DNA of 35,904 bases from UPXZ01 sp047973025 (GCA_047973025.1 JBKEBE010000103.1:1-35904); one strand, 5' to 3'; positions 26,481 through 35,456 are shown, counted from the stretch's first letter. Notes: generated by a model from the sequence alone, not told the origin. Numbers and translations: made by a program.

Positions 26481-26516
26481 GGACTGTATCCACAATCGTG
26501 ATACAGTCCTTTTTTA
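26481..26516 (+). terminator. Intrinsic terminator of the peroxiredoxin gene
   Basis: GGACTGTATC (26481-26490) pairs perfectly with GATACAGTCC (26500-26509) across a nine-base loop, followed by seven T's. Confidence 0.92.
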
Positions 26517-26541
26517 TTACCGTGAGTTGGATTTTTTTATG

Positions 26542-26549
26542 TAATTTTG
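26542..26549 (+). promoter_or_regulatory. -7 element upstream of ribBA
   Basis: TAATTTTG matches TAnnTTTG, 111 bases before the ribBA ATG. The leader does not show the conserved boxes of an FMN riboswitch. Confidence 0.45.
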
Positions 26550-26660
26550 TAGGATAAATTCAGGCTGTATTTTCAAATTTTCAAACGGGATAACGGAACT
26601 AAAAAACCACCGGTACCGGTTTCTCGAATTTATACAGAATGACCAAAAACAAAAACAGAT

Positions 26661-27890
26661 ATGGAAAGAAAATTAGATGCCGTTGATGCCGCTATTGAAG
26701 ATATAAAAGCCGGGAAATTTGTAATTGTTGTGGATGACGAAGATCGTGAAAATGAAGGCGACTTCATTTGTGCCGCCGAGAAAATTACCCCCCTGATGGT
26801 AAATTTTATGTTGAAACATGGGCGTGGCGTATTGTGTGCGCCTTTGACGGAAGATCGTTGCGATGAACTTGATTTAAGCATGCAGGTAGATAACAACACA
26901 TCTATTCATTCTACACCTTTTACCATCAGCGTTGACAAATTGGAAGGTTGCACAACCGGAGTTTCCGCGTCAGACCGAGCCGCTACTTTTCGCGCCTTAG
27001 CCGATGCGAACTCTGTCCCCGAGACATTCGGTCGTCCCGGACACATTTTTCCGCTTCGCGCGAAGACAAAAGGGGTACTACGTCGAGCAGGACATACCGA
27101 AGCAGCTGTTGACTTGGCGCGTTTGGCGGGGTTAAATCCGGCGGGCGCGTTGATCGAAATCATGAACGAAGACGGCTCGATGGCTCGATTGCCGCAGTTG
27201 TTTGACTTAGCCGAGCAATTTAGCTTAAAAATAATTTCCATTGCCGATTTGATAGCTTTCCGCATTCGCACCGAATCCTTGATCGACAAGGGAGTAGAAG
27301 TCGATATGCCGACCAACTACGGACATTTCAGATTAGTGCCGTTTCGCCAACTTTCCAACGGATTGGAACACATTGCCCTGATTAAAGGCGACTGGGAAGC
27401 AAATGAGCCTGTCTTAGTGCGGGTGCATTCGTCTTGTATGACCGGTGATATTTTCGGTTCCATGCGTTGCGAATGTGGTGAGCAACTTCATAAAGCCATG
27501 CAAATGATTGAGAAGGAAGGGAAAGGGATATTAGTCTATATGAATCAGGAAGGACGCGGTATCGGTTTGATGAACAAAATGAGAGCGTACAAGCTTCAGG
27601 AAGAAGGATTGGATACGGTTGACGCCAATTTACATCTCGGATTCAAGGCTGACGAAAGGGATTACGGCATTGGAGCACAGATATTGCGTGAAGTAGGTGT
27701 CTCGAAAATCAGACTGATGTCCAACAACCCCGTAAAACGAATCGGTCTCGAATCTTACGGATTGACCGTTGTCGAAAATGTGCCACTCGAAGTTGAACCC
27801 AACAAATACAACCAATTCTATATGCAAACCAAGAAAGAACGCATGGGACATAAACTGAAGTATGTGGGTAAGGGAAAAGAAGAGAAGTAA
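26661..27890 (+). CDS. ribBA: Bifunctional DHBP synthase / GTP cyclohydrolase II
   Basis: Catalyses two entry steps of riboflavin synthesis. The RibB half (about 1-205) shows DDEDRENEGDFICAAE, the metal/substrate acidic loop, and RAGHTEAAVDLARLAGL. The RibA half (about 206-400) has the zinc site CMTGDIFGSMRCECGEQ and the GTP-binding segment NQEGRGIGLMNKM, then FKADERDYGIGAQIL. Both active sites look complete. At 409 residues it is the normal fused length. Other rib genes are not nearby. The downstream glutathione peroxidase starts 58 bases later and may be co-transcribed. Confidence 0.96.
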   Translation: MERKLDAVDAAIEDIKAGKFVIVVDDEDRENEGDFICAAEKITPLMVNFMLKHGRGVLCAPLTEDRCDELDLSMQVDNNTSIHSTPFTISVDKLEGCTTGVSASDRAATFRALADANSVPETFGRPGHIFPLRAKTKGVLRRAGHTEAAVDLARLAGLNPAGALIEIMNEDGSMARLPQLFDLAEQFSLKIISIADLIAFRIRTESLIDKGVEVDMPTNYGHFRLVPFRQLSNGLEHIALIKGDWEANEPVLVRVHSSCMTGDIFGSMRCECGEQLHKAMQMIEKEGKGILVYMNQEGRGIGLMNKMRAYKLQEEGLDTVDANLHLGFKADERDYGIGAQILREVGVSKIRLMSNNPVKRIGLESYGLTVVENVPLEVEPNKYNQFYMQTKKERMGHKLKYVGKGKEEK

Positions 27891-27948
27891 GTGAGATAAA
27901 AGACCTACTCTAAAAACCAATAGACAATTCACATTTAAAATCAAACTG

Positions 27949-28512
27949 ATGAAACCATTCATTTTATTAACCACATTCATTTTTCTTCTCTCTTGTAGCA
28001 GTACAACGAAACACAGTTCCAAGTCCGGTGCGAATGATATTTACGCGTTCAAAGCGGTAAATATGCAGGGAAAAGAAACCGGTCTGGACGAATACAAAGG
28101 TAAGGTGGTCGTAATCGTAAATACAGCCAGCAAATGTGGTTATACCAAACAATTTGACGGTTTAGAAGCATTATATAAAAACCATAAAGATGACGGTTTG
28201 GTAATTTTAGGCTTTCCGACCAATCAGTTTGGCAAGCAGGATCCGGGTACCAATCAAGAGATTCTTGAATTTTGTACGGCAAATTATGGTGTAACTTTTC
28301 CGATGTTTGAAAAAATAGAAGTCAATGGCGAAAACGCCCACCCACTCTACCAATACCTGAAATCAAACGTTCCGAATACGGAAACCGAGGACATCAAATG
28401 GAATTTTAACAAATTCTTGATCGGTAAAGACGGAAAGCCCGTCAAAAGATACGATTCGAAAGTAACACCGGAAGAAATGGAGCAAGATATACTTTCAGTC
28501 CTGAAAAGATAA
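27949..28512 (+). CDS. Glutathione-peroxidase family protein, lipoprotein form
   Basis: Thiol peroxidase of the GPx fold, probably envelope-anchored. The lipobox FLLSC puts the lipid Cys at residue 16. The peroxidatic Cys is in NTASKCGYT; the catalytic Gln is in FPTNQFGKQDPG and Trp-Asn in IKWNFNKFLIG. It is a Cys and not a selenocysteine enzyme. In bacteria such proteins often use thioredoxin. It is followed after 53 bases by a close paralogue without a signal sequence. Confidence 0.94.
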   Translation: MKPFILLTTFIFLLSCSSTTKHSSKSGANDIYAFKAVNMQGKETGLDEYKGKVVVIVNTASKCGYTKQFDGLEALYKNHKDDGLVILGFPTNQFGKQDPGTNQEILEFCTANYGVTFPMFEKIEVNGENAHPLYQYLKSNVPNTETEDIKWNFNKFLIGKDGKPVKRYDSKVTPEEMEQDILSVLKR

Positions 28513-28565
28513 ACCCAAAGCTCTAATTCTTACCCAACTCATCAGGAAATTTTTACCGGTCGAAA

Positions 28566-29048
28566 ATGAAAACAAATTTTTACGATTACAAAGCAAGTAC
28601 CATACAAGGCAATGATGTCAGCATGGCTGAGTACAAGGACAAAGTCGTGTTAGTGGTCAATACCGCCAGTAAATGCGGTTTCACGCCACAATTTGAAGGT
28701 TTGGAGACACTGTATAAAAAATACAAAGAAAAGGGATTCGCTATTTTAGGCTTTCCGACCAATCAATTTGCCAAACAAGATCCGGGTTCCAACGAAGAGA
28801 TCTTACAGTTTTGCCAACTGAACTATAACGTAACCTTTCCGATGTTTGAAAAAATAGAAGTCAACGGGAAAAATACCGAACCACTCTTCAAATATCTAAA
28901 AAAAGCACAGCCGGGTAGCCTTGGCAAAAGAATTAAGTGGAATTTTACCAAGTTCTTAATCGGCAAAGACGGCAAGCCACTGAAGCGATATGGACCAACC
29001 GTAAAGCCCGAAGAGCTGGAAGAAGATATTGTCGCGTTGTTAGGATGA
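28566..29048 (+). CDS. Glutathione-peroxidase family protein, cytoplasmic form
   Basis: A 160-residue paralogue of the preceding gene, lacking any export signal. Catalytic residues are NTASKCGFT, FPTNQFAKQDPG and IKWNFTKFLIG. Long stretches match the upstream copy at protein level (for example VTFPMFEKIEVNG) and visibly at nucleotide level, indicating tandem duplication. The two copies may protect different compartments. Confidence 0.95.
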   Translation: MKTNFYDYKASTIQGNDVSMAEYKDKVVLVVNTASKCGFTPQFEGLETLYKKYKEKGFAILGFPTNQFAKQDPGSNEEILQFCQLNYNVTFPMFEKIEVNGKNTEPLFKYLKKAQPGSLGKRIKWNFTKFLIGKDGKPLKRYGPTVKPEELEEDIVALLG

Positions 29049-29137
29049 ATAGTAGTTTTCGCCGAAACCATTCTACGGAAACAGACTCTATTTTGCGAAG
29101 AAAAGTTAATACATGGTGTACTTCCGAATAATATCCT

Positions 29138-29145
29138 TAACTTTG
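29138..29145 (+). promoter_or_regulatory. -7 element of metK
   Basis: TAACTTTG matches TAnnTTTG. Transcription would start about 7-12 bases downstream, placing the riboswitch-like structure at the very 5' end of the message. Confidence 0.65.
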
Positions 29146-29161
29146 CATCCTGAATAAAAAA

Positions 29162-29213
29162 TGTGGACAGATTTGGACTGCTTGCAACCACAGAAAAAAA
29201 ATGCTAAACTGTA
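29162..29213 (+). promoter_or_regulatory. Probable SAM-II riboswitch in the metK leader
   Basis: The layout fits SAM-II (SAM_alpha). P1 is TGTGG (29162-29166) with CCACA (29188-29192). The loop holds GATTT (29170-29174), seven variable bases, then TTGCAA (29182-29187); the known SAM-II core has GAUUU, seven bases, UUGCAA. GCTAAA follows at 29203-29208. Pseudoknot pairing is possible: GC 29184-29185 with GC 29203-29204, and A29177/C29178/G29180 with T29212/G29211/C29209, some differing from the canonical pairs in a compensatory way. It precedes metK, a sensible target. Unusually, about 115 bases lie between it and the start codon, whereas many SAM-II elements sit right at the ribosome site. 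Confidence 0.72.
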
Positions 29214-29329
29214 ACTCATTTTCCATTTTTCGCTACTACAGTCCTTTTTCTATCCCAATAACTTAATGTCAAACTGACGATTGCGTTTTGCTAATTGTAA
29301 AAACGTCAATCAAAATCATCATTTAAATT

Positions 29330-30610
29330 ATGGGTTATTTATTTTCATCCGAATCGGTGTCCGAAGGGCACCCCGACAAAGTGGCGGATCAAATTTCCGA
29401 CGCTATCTTAGATAATTTTTTGGCGCAAGATGCCAATTCCAAAGTTGCTTGCGAAACACTCGTTACTACCGGACAAGTCGTACTCGCGGGCGAAGTAAAC
29501 TCACAAGCGTATGTAGATGTGCAGACAGTAGCGCGTGGCGTAATCAACCGTATCGGGTACACCAAAAGCGAATATATGTTCGACGGCAACTCGTGTGGTA
29601 TTTTCTCCGCGCTTCACGAGCAGTCCAAGGACATCAATCGCGGTGTTGTTCGTGAAGAACCGATGAGTCAGGGCGCCGGCGATCAGGGAATGATGTTCGG
29701 GTACGCGTGCAACGAGACAGATAATTACATGCCTATCGCCTTAGATCTGTCCCATGCTCTGGTAAAAGAACTGGCTGCCATCCGCCGTGAAGATAAAGTC
29801 ATGAAATACCTGCGTCCGGATGCCAAGTCGCAAGTAACCGTAGAATACGGCGACGACAGTAAACCACTTCGCGTTCATACCATCGTTATTTCCACACAAC
29901 ACGATGATTTTATACAACCAAGCGATGCCAACGGACAGAAAAGAGCCGATGATGAAATGCTTTCAATTATAAAGGAAGATGTAAAAAACATACTCGTCCC
30001 GCGCGTAAAATCCAAAGTTCCACAATTCGACAAGCTGATAAAAGACGACTATATCTTACACGTTAATCCTACCGGAAAATTTGTAATCGGCGGTCCACAC
30101 GGCGATACCGGACTTACCGGACGAAAAATCATTGTGGATACCTACGGTGGCAAGGGCGCTCACGGTGGTGGCGCTTTTTCGGGTAAAGACCCGTCAAAAG
30201 TGGATCGTTCGGCAGCTTATGCCGCGCGTCATATCGCGAAGAATCTTGTAGCAGCCGGCGTGGCAGACGAAGTGCTTGTGCAGGTAGCCTACGCAATCGG
30301 GCTTGCTGACCCGATGAATATTTATGTAAACACGTATGGTACATCCAAAGTCAAAGCGTCAGACGCGGAGATAGCCGAAAAAGTAGCGAAACTCTTTGAT
30401 ATGCGTCCGAAGGCGATTGAAAAACGACTGAAGCTCCGGAATCCCATTTACGAAGAAACCGCTTCTTACGGACACGTAGGACGTACACCGGTAAAAAAAG
30501 AAAAAACGTTCGTTGATGCCGTCGGAAAGGAAATAAAAAAGAATGTAGAACTTTTCACGTGGGAAAAAATTGATATGCAGACGGAAATAAAAGAAGAGTT
30601 TAATTTGTAA
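29330..30610 (+). CDS. metK: S-adenosylmethionine synthetase
   Basis: Makes SAM from methionine and ATP. N-terminal SSESVSEGHPDKVADQISDAILD holds the ATP/metal His and Asp residues; GAGDQGMMFGYA is the conserved substrate loop; GGPHGDTGLTGRKIIVDTYGG and GGGAFSGKDPSKVDRSAAY are the phosphate/metal motifs. The length of 426 residues is slightly longer than the ~385 of enterobacteria, as usual in Bacteroidetes. It is preceded by the SAM-II-like leader, implying feedback by its own product. Downstream psd begins 86 bases later. Confidence 0.97.
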   Translation: MGYLFSSESVSEGHPDKVADQISDAILDNFLAQDANSKVACETLVTTGQVVLAGEVNSQAYVDVQTVARGVINRIGYTKSEYMFDGNSCGIFSALHEQSKDINRGVVREEPMSQGAGDQGMMFGYACNETDNYMPIALDLSHALVKELAAIRREDKVMKYLRPDAKSQVTVEYGDDSKPLRVHTIVISTQHDDFIQPSDANGQKRADDEMLSIIKEDVKNILVPRVKSKVPQFDKLIKDDYILHVNPTGKFVIGGPHGDTGLTGRKIIVDTYGGKGAHGGGAFSGKDPSKVDRSAAYAARHIAKNLVAAGVADEVLVQVAYAIGLADPMNIYVNTYGTSKVKASDAEIAEKVAKLFDMRPKAIEKRLKLRNPIYEETASYGHVGRTPVKKEKTFVDAVGKEIKKNVELFTWEKIDMQTEIKEEFNL

Positions 30611-30696
30611 AATTCTTCGCCAATCATTATTTTTGTTTACTGTAAAAAGTCAAGAAGACCAGACAACAAAAGCTTTGCATACAGGGTCGCTTATTT

Positions 30697-31365
30697 ATGA
30701 AATTTATCAAAATACATAAAGAAGGTAAATGGATTATCGCCTTTACATTGCTGGTATTGATGGCAATCAACGTGATTATCTATTTACAATTTCCCAGACC
30801 CTTGTTGGCAGTAAACATAATTGGTTCGGCTTTTTTATTTGTATTTGTAACTTTTTTTTTCCGTAACCCCAGCCGCAGTGTCGAGATTGATGACCCAAGT
30901 CTCATCATAGCTCCTGCCGATGGTACCGTAGTGGTAATTGAGCCTACGGAAGAACATGAATATTTTGGCGACAAAAGAATACAGGTTTCTATTTTCATGT
31001 CCATCTTCAACGTACATGCCAACTGGTATCCTATTGGCGGAAAAGTCATCAAAACTGTTCATCACGATGGAAATCATCGTGTGGCATACTCGCCCAAAGC
31101 AAGTCTTGAAAACGAACGTTCTACAATTGTCATCGAAACACCGTCAAAAACACAGATAATTGTCCGTCAGATAGCCGGAGCGTTAGCCCGACGAATCGTT
31201 ACCTACGCAAAAGCCGGTAAGAAATGTCGCCTGAACGAGCAAATCGGTTTTATCAAATTCGGCTCTCGCGTGGATTTGTTTCTACCCTTGGATGCCGAAG
31301 TTTTTGTATCGCTTGGCGAATCTACGACCGGCAACGAAACCATTATTGCTCGGCTGAACGAATAG
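30697..31365 (+). CDS. psd: Phosphatidylserine decarboxylase, short form
   Basis: Converts phosphatidylserine to phosphatidylethanolamine at the inner membrane. Two hydrophobic segments at the N-terminus (WIIAFTLLVLMAINVIIYL, LLAVNIIGSAFLFVFVTFFF) precede the PSD core APADGTVVVIE, SIFMSIFNVHANWYP and GFIKFGSRVDLFLP. Self-cleavage is expected between Gly and Ser of FGSRVD, producing the pyruvoyl group. At 222 residues this is the short PSD-A type common in the phylum. The usual partner pssA is not adjacent; a MazG-like gene follows after 51 bases. Confidence 0.94.
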   Translation: MKFIKIHKEGKWIIAFTLLVLMAINVIIYLQFPRPLLAVNIIGSAFLFVFVTFFFRNPSRSVEIDDPSLIIAPADGTVVVIEPTEEHEYFGDKRIQVSIFMSIFNVHANWYPIGGKVIKTVHHDGNHRVAYSPKASLENERSTIVIETPSKTQIIVRQIAGALARRIVTYAKAGKKCRLNEQIGFIKFGSRVDLFLPLDAEVFVSLGESTTGNETIIARLNE

Positions 31366-31416
31366 ATTGCCGTCAATGAATTTGCATGTTACGATAATTA
31401 CTAAATTTTCAATTTC

Positions 31417-31746
31417 ATGACCATAGACGAAGCCCAACAAGCGGTAGATAACTGGATAAAAGAATACGGCGTTCGGTATTTCAGCGAACTGACCAATATG
31501 GCTGTGCTTACCGAAGAAGTAGGGGAATTGGCACGTGTCGTCGCGCGTACGTATGGCGATCAGTCTTTCAAAGCGTCCGATAGACAGTACAATTTAGCTG
31601 ATGAAATGGCGGATGTGCTTTGGGTACTGCTCTGTCTTGCCAATCAAACGGACGTGAACTTAACAGAAGCACTGGAAGAAAACATTCGAAAGAAGACGGC
31701 AAGGGATAAAGATAGACACAAAGCAAATCCGAAGCTGACAGAATAA
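31417..31746 (+). CDS. MazG-like nucleotide pyrophosphohydrolase
   Basis: A 109-residue all-alpha NTP-PPase probably removing pyrophosphate from (deoxy)nucleotides as housecleaning. The metal motif is EEVGE near residue 29 followed by DEMADV near residue 64, the EExxE...ExxD pattern. It is the single-domain form. Ends ahead of a bidirectional terminator shared with ahcY. Confidence 0.9.
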   Translation: MTIDEAQQAVDNWIKEYGVRYFSELTNMAVLTEEVGELARVVARTYGDQSFKASDRQYNLADEMADVLWVLLCLANQTDVNLTEALEENIRKKTARDKDRHKANPKLTE

Positions 31747-31772
31747 CTCTTTGAAAGAATAATACGTGCCGA

Positions 31773-31819
31773 AAAACAAAAAGGATGAGTTATTATTTAC
31801 AACTCATCCTTTTTGTTTT
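31773..31819. terminator. Bidirectional terminator between mazG-like gene and ahcY
   Basis: Arms 31773-31791 and 31801-31819 are fully complementary over 19 bases (core GGATGAGTT/AACTCATCC) with a nine-base loop and A/T tracts on both sides. Confidence 0.93.
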
Positions 31820-31833
31820 AATAAAGCAATTTT

Positions 31834-33252
31834 TTAATACCGGTAGTGCTCCGGCTTGTAGGGACCTTCAGCTTTTACGCCAATGTAGGAAGCCTGTTCG
31901 GGAGTAAGTGTAGTTAGTTTGACCCCGAGCTGTTCCAAATGCAAACGGGCTACTTCTTCATCCAGATGCTTCGGCAAGCGGTACACGTCAATTTCATAGT
32001 TTTTCGTATAAAGCTCTATTTGAGCAAGTGTCTGATTGGTAAACGAATTACTCATCACAAACGAAGGATGTCCGGTAGCACAACCAAGATTTACCAACCG
32101 TCCGTCTGCCAGCAATAACAAGCTGTTCCCATTCGGAAATGTGTATTTATCCACTTGTGGTTTGATATTCACATGGCTGATTCCCGGGTATTTTTTCAGT
32201 TTATCCACTTGTATCTCGTTGTCGAAGTGGCCGATATTGCACACAATGGCTCCATCTTTCATCTTCGCCATGTGGTCAATACGGATAATATCCTTGTTCC
32301 CGGTGGTGGTAACATACACGTTTCCTTCTGCCAATGCGTCTTCTACCATTACCACTTCGAAGCCTTCCATAGCAGCCTGCAACGCGCAAATCGGATCAAT
32401 CTCGGTTACGAGCACCCGTGCGCCATACGCGCGCATAGACTCGGCGCATCCTTTACCCACATCTCCGTAGCCACAGACAACCACTACCTTACCGGCAAGC
32501 ATGATGTCGGTAGCGCGTTTGATACCGTCCGCAAGTGATTCGCGACATCCGTAGAGATTGTCAAATTTAGATTTCGTAACCGAATCGTTTACGTTGAAAG
32601 CGGGGAAAAGCAGTGAACCTTCTTCTTTCATCTGATACAACCGATGTACGCCGGTAGTGGTTTCTTCTGAAACGCCACAAATTTCGGGTGCCATGCGGCT
32701 CCAGATCGATTCGTCTTCTTTTAAGACCGATTTTAGGATATTGTAAAGTTCTTGTTCATCTTCTCCTTCGGCTTTTTTATCCAAAACGGAAGGGCTTTTT
32801 TCCGCTTTGACACCCTCGTGGATCATCATCGTAGCGTCGCCGCCATCGTCCACAATTACGGTTGGTCCCTTATTCCCTTCAAACGTCAAGGCTTGAAGCG
32901 TACACCACCAATATTCCGCTAAAGTTTCTCCCTTCCACGCGAAAACAGGCACTCCGGTAGCAGCAATCGCAGCAGCGGCTTGGTCTTGTGTAGAGTAAAT
33001 GTTGCAACTCGCCCAACGCACTTCGGCACCCAATTCTACTAACGTCTCAATCAGTATGGCAGTCTGGATGGTCATGTGCAATGAGCCCATTATTCGCGCG
33101 CCTTTCAACGGTTTGATTTGACCGTATTTGGCACGAAGCGACATCAGTCCGGGCATTTCTTTTTCGGCAAGTTCAATTTCTTTTCGCCCGAAATCGGCTA
33201 ATGACATATCTGCTACTTTGTACGGCAAATTGGAGAATAGTTCTAATTTCAT
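31834..33252 (-). CDS. ahcY: Adenosylhomocysteinase
   Basis: Hydrolyses S-adenosylhomocysteine to adenosine and homocysteine, relieving product inhibition of methyltransferases. Substrate/catalytic segments MGSLHMTIQTAILIETL, EICGVSEETTTGVHRLYQM and NDSVTKSKFDNLYGCR, NAD-binding VVVCGYGDVGKGCAESMR, and C-terminal LDEEVARLHLEQLGVKLT with the cofactor-capping KAEGPYKPEHYRY. At 472 residues it belongs to the bacterial/eukaryotic long type. Minus-strand TACCTTTG at 33291-33298 serves as -7 element. The leader is too short for an SAH riboswitch. Confidence 0.97.
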   Translation of the reverse strand: MKLELFSNLPYKVADMSLADFGRKEIELAEKEMPGLMSLRAKYGQIKPLKGARIMGSLHMTIQTAILIETLVELGAEVRWASCNIYSTQDQAAAAIAATGVPVFAWKGETLAEYWWCTLQALTFEGNKGPTVIVDDGGDATMMIHEGVKAEKSPSVLDKKAEGEDEQELYNILKSVLKEDESIWSRMAPEICGVSEETTTGVHRLYQMKEEGSLLFPAFNVNDSVTKSKFDNLYGCRESLADGIKRATDIMLAGKVVVVCGYGDVGKGCAESMRAYGARVLVTEIDPICALQAAMEGFEVVMVEDALAEGNVYVTTTGNKDIIRIDHMAKMKDGAIVCNIGHFDNEIQVDKLKKYPGISHVNIKPQVDKYTFPNGNSLLLLADGRLVNLGCATGHPSFVMSNSFTNQTLAQIELYTKNYEIDVYRLPKHLDEEVARLHLEQLGVKLTTLTPEQASYIGVKAEGPYKPEHYRY

Positions 33253-33290
33253 ATTGATTATTAATACGTTATTTTTTATTTTTGAATACG

Positions 33291-33298
33291 CAAAGGTA
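33291..33298 (-). promoter_or_regulatory. -7 element of ahcY
   Basis: Minus strand TACCTTTG matches TAnnTTTG, 39 bases upstream of the start codon. Confidence 0.65.
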
Positions 33299-33590
33299 CA
33301 ATTTTTTTAGTGAATAGGAAACTGAAACTTTCGTAAATGCAAAATTGAGATGGTATCTCGTTATTGTTGTTTTTGAACAAGCACGAAAGCAATCGTTTTA
33401 TAATTCATTGTGTCATATAAATCTCTAAAACAATGACAAAATGCACAAATTTTACTTTTCGGAATTTGGTTTTATTTAAAATATATTGAAATAGCCGAGA
33501 AACTCGAACGGAATGCTTAAATTTGCACTAATTCGGTAATCCGAATAAAAAACCTTTCTTACGCTGTATCAAACTTCAGACTAATATACT
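33299..33590. other. Divergent spacer between ahcY and the MFS gene
   Basis: AT-rich, no coding frame. Holds the upstream promoter region of ahcY on the minus strand and TAAATTTG (33518-33525), a likely -7 element for the MFS gene, on the plus strand. Confidence 0.5.
33518..33525 (+). promoter_or_regulatory. -7 element of the MFS transporter gene
   Basis: TAAATTTG matches TAnnTTTG, 65 bases before the ATG. Confidence 0.5.
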
Positions 33591-35456
33591 ATGAACGCTA
33601 CTCCCAAAAAATCAAAATCTCCGTGGGCTTGGATACCGACTTTGTATTTCGCGGAAGGCATTCCTTATGTAATCGCCATGACCGTATCGGTCATCATGTA
33701 CAAGCGTCTTGGGATTTCGAATGCCGAGATAGCACTTTACACGAGTTGGCTTTATCTCCCCTGGGTTATTAAACCCTTTTGGAGTCCATTCGTGGATCTA
33801 ATCAAAACAAAACGTTGGTGGATTATTTCCATGCAGTTACTTATCGGTGCAGGATTGGCAGGTGTAGCATTTCTAATTCCCGCTCCTTTCTTTTTTCAAG
33901 CGACACTTGCCGTGTTCTGGCTTATTGCCTTCAGTTCGGCTACACATGATATTGCCGCTGACGGATTTTACATGCTTGCTTTGGATACTTCGCAACAGTC
34001 TTTTTTCGTCGGCATACGAAGCACTTTTTACCGACTGGCGATGATTGCCGGACAAGGGGCGCTGATAATGATTGCCGGAAGTTTGGAAGTGGCTACGGGA
34101 GCAGAACCCCTCAAAATGAACGTCAGTTCTTCAAATACGATTCAAACGTCCGTCAGTCCTGACAGCTTAGCAAAAATCCAAAATTTGCCGTCAACAGCTG
34201 TCTTTGCCGCGTACCCGTCCGACTTAGTCCTCAAAACAGAGAATATCACAGCGGATGAACTAAATGAGCTCACGGATTTTGCAAAATCAGAAAATATCAA
34301 AAATGGATTTGTCGCGGATGAAGTGCCGGTTTTATCCAAAAAAGAAGAAACAGGAGAAATTTCATGGTGGTCTGCAAAAGTCGCAGAGCCCTTGGGACGT
34401 TTTGTCAAATCAAATTTTGGTGAAAAAAAGTCGAAAACACGAATAGTAACCGGAGAAGTAGGCAACGCGGGACTGATAGCTGTGAGATTGAATCAAAAAC
34501 CGGAGTCCGACCAAGAAATGGCGCTGAACACGCGCTTCTCTTCCGGTGACAAAAGCATTTCGTTGGTGAGTGGTGAACGTGTCGTCTTCAACGAAAAGAA
34601 CTGGGATAAGCCGGCTTATCTTGTTGTTCAGTTGGATAAAAAACTTACCGATGAAGTCTCCGGGACATTTACAGCCACCTCGGGAAATTTGCCTTTGGCT
34701 TGGAGTATTACATTCTATATTCTAGCCGGATTCTTCCTCATCGTGTTTATCTACCATCGTTTTGTGTTACCCCATCCGACATCTGACGCGACTAAAAATC
34801 ACAAGCCGGGCGAAATTGTAAAAGAATTTGGGCTGACCTTCAAATCTTTCTTTCAAAAGGACGGCATTGGTCTGGCTATTGCTTTCATGCTTCTCTACCG
34901 TCTCGCGGAAGCCATGCTCGTAAAGCTGACCTCGCCTTTTTTGCTTGATGGACGTGAAGTTGGCGGATTAGCTCTCACGACAGGTCAAGTGGGACTTGTC
35001 TATGGGACAGTAGGTGTTATAGCCCTTACGCTGGGTGGCATAGTTGGCGGAATTGCGGCGTCCGCCAAGGGACTGAAATATTGGATATGGCCCATGGCTC
35101 TCTCCATTACGCTTCCTAATCTGGCATACGTGTATCTTTCGTTGGCAACCCCCGACAACCTGTTCTTTGTCAATCTGGCGGTAGCCATTGAGCAATTTGG
35201 CTATGGTTTCGGGTTTACAGCTTATATGCTTTTCTTGATTTATTTCTCTGATGGAGAACACAAAACGGCTCATTATGCAATCTGTACCGGATTTATGGCA
35301 CTTGGAATGATGCTTCCGGGTATGATTGCCGGTTGGATTCAGGAGCTTGTAGGTTATTCGAATTTCTTCATTTTTGTAATGCTTTGCACAATTCCCACGT
35401 TGCTTATTATTCCATTCTTAAAGATTGATAAGGATTTCGGTAAAAAGACAAAGTAA
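33591..35456 (+). CDS. AmpG-like MFS transporter with large inserted soluble domain
   Basis: Membrane transporter of the major facilitator superfamily; the N-terminus PWAWIPTLYFAEGIPYVIAM, then LPWVIKPFWSPFVDLIKTKR and SATHDIAADGFYMLAL, is AmpG-like (muropeptide import in E. coli). The substrate here is not known. Helices fill residues about 10-165. Then about 200 non-membrane residues (about 166-365) intervene before helices resume at LAWSITFYILAGFFLIVF. Within the insert, about 285-362 reads like an Ig/Calx-beta sandwich (GLIAVRLNQKP, LVSGERVVFNEKNW, PAYLVVQLDKKLTDEVSGTF). At 621 residues it is about 200 longer than a plain MFS protein. Reading frame is intact, so the insert is real and not a frameshift. 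Topology of the insert is inferred as periplasmic. Confidence 0.87.
   Translation: MNATPKKSKSPWAWIPTLYFAEGIPYVIAMTVSVIMYKRLGISNAEIALYTSWLYLPWVIKPFWSPFVDLIKTKRWWIISMQLLIGAGLAGVAFLIPAPFFFQATLAVFWLIAFSSATHDIAADGFYMLALDTSQQSFFVGIRSTFYRLAMIAGQGALIMIAGSLEVATGAEPLKMNVSSSNTIQTSVSPDSLAKIQNLPSTAVFAAYPSDLVLKTENITADELNELTDFAKSENIKNGFVADEVPVLSKKEETGEISWWSAKVAEPLGRFVKSNFGEKKSKTRIVTGEVGNAGLIAVRLNQKPESDQEMALNTRFSSGDKSISLVSGERVVFNEKNWDKPAYLVVQLDKKLTDEVSGTFTATSGNLPLAWSITFYILAGFFLIVFIYHRFVLPHPTSDATKNHKPGEIVKEFGLTFKSFFQKDGIGLAIAFMLLYRLAEAMLVKLTSPFLLDGREVGGLALTTGQVGLVYGTVGVIALTLGGIVGGIAASAKGLKYWIWPMALSITLPNLAYVYLSLATPDNLFFVNLAVAIEQFGYGFGFTAYMLFLIYFSDGEHKTAHYAICTGFMALGMMLPGMIAGWIQELVGYSNFFIFVMLCTIPTLLIIPFLKIDKDFGKKTK

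Noticed and set aside
26460..26660. FMN riboswitch before ribBA
   Set aside because: None of the conserved FMN-element boxes are present; the region holds a terminator and a -7 element.
33253..33590. SAH riboswitch before ahcY
   Set aside because: The -7 element at 33291-33298 leaves a leader of only about 30 bases, too short to hold one.
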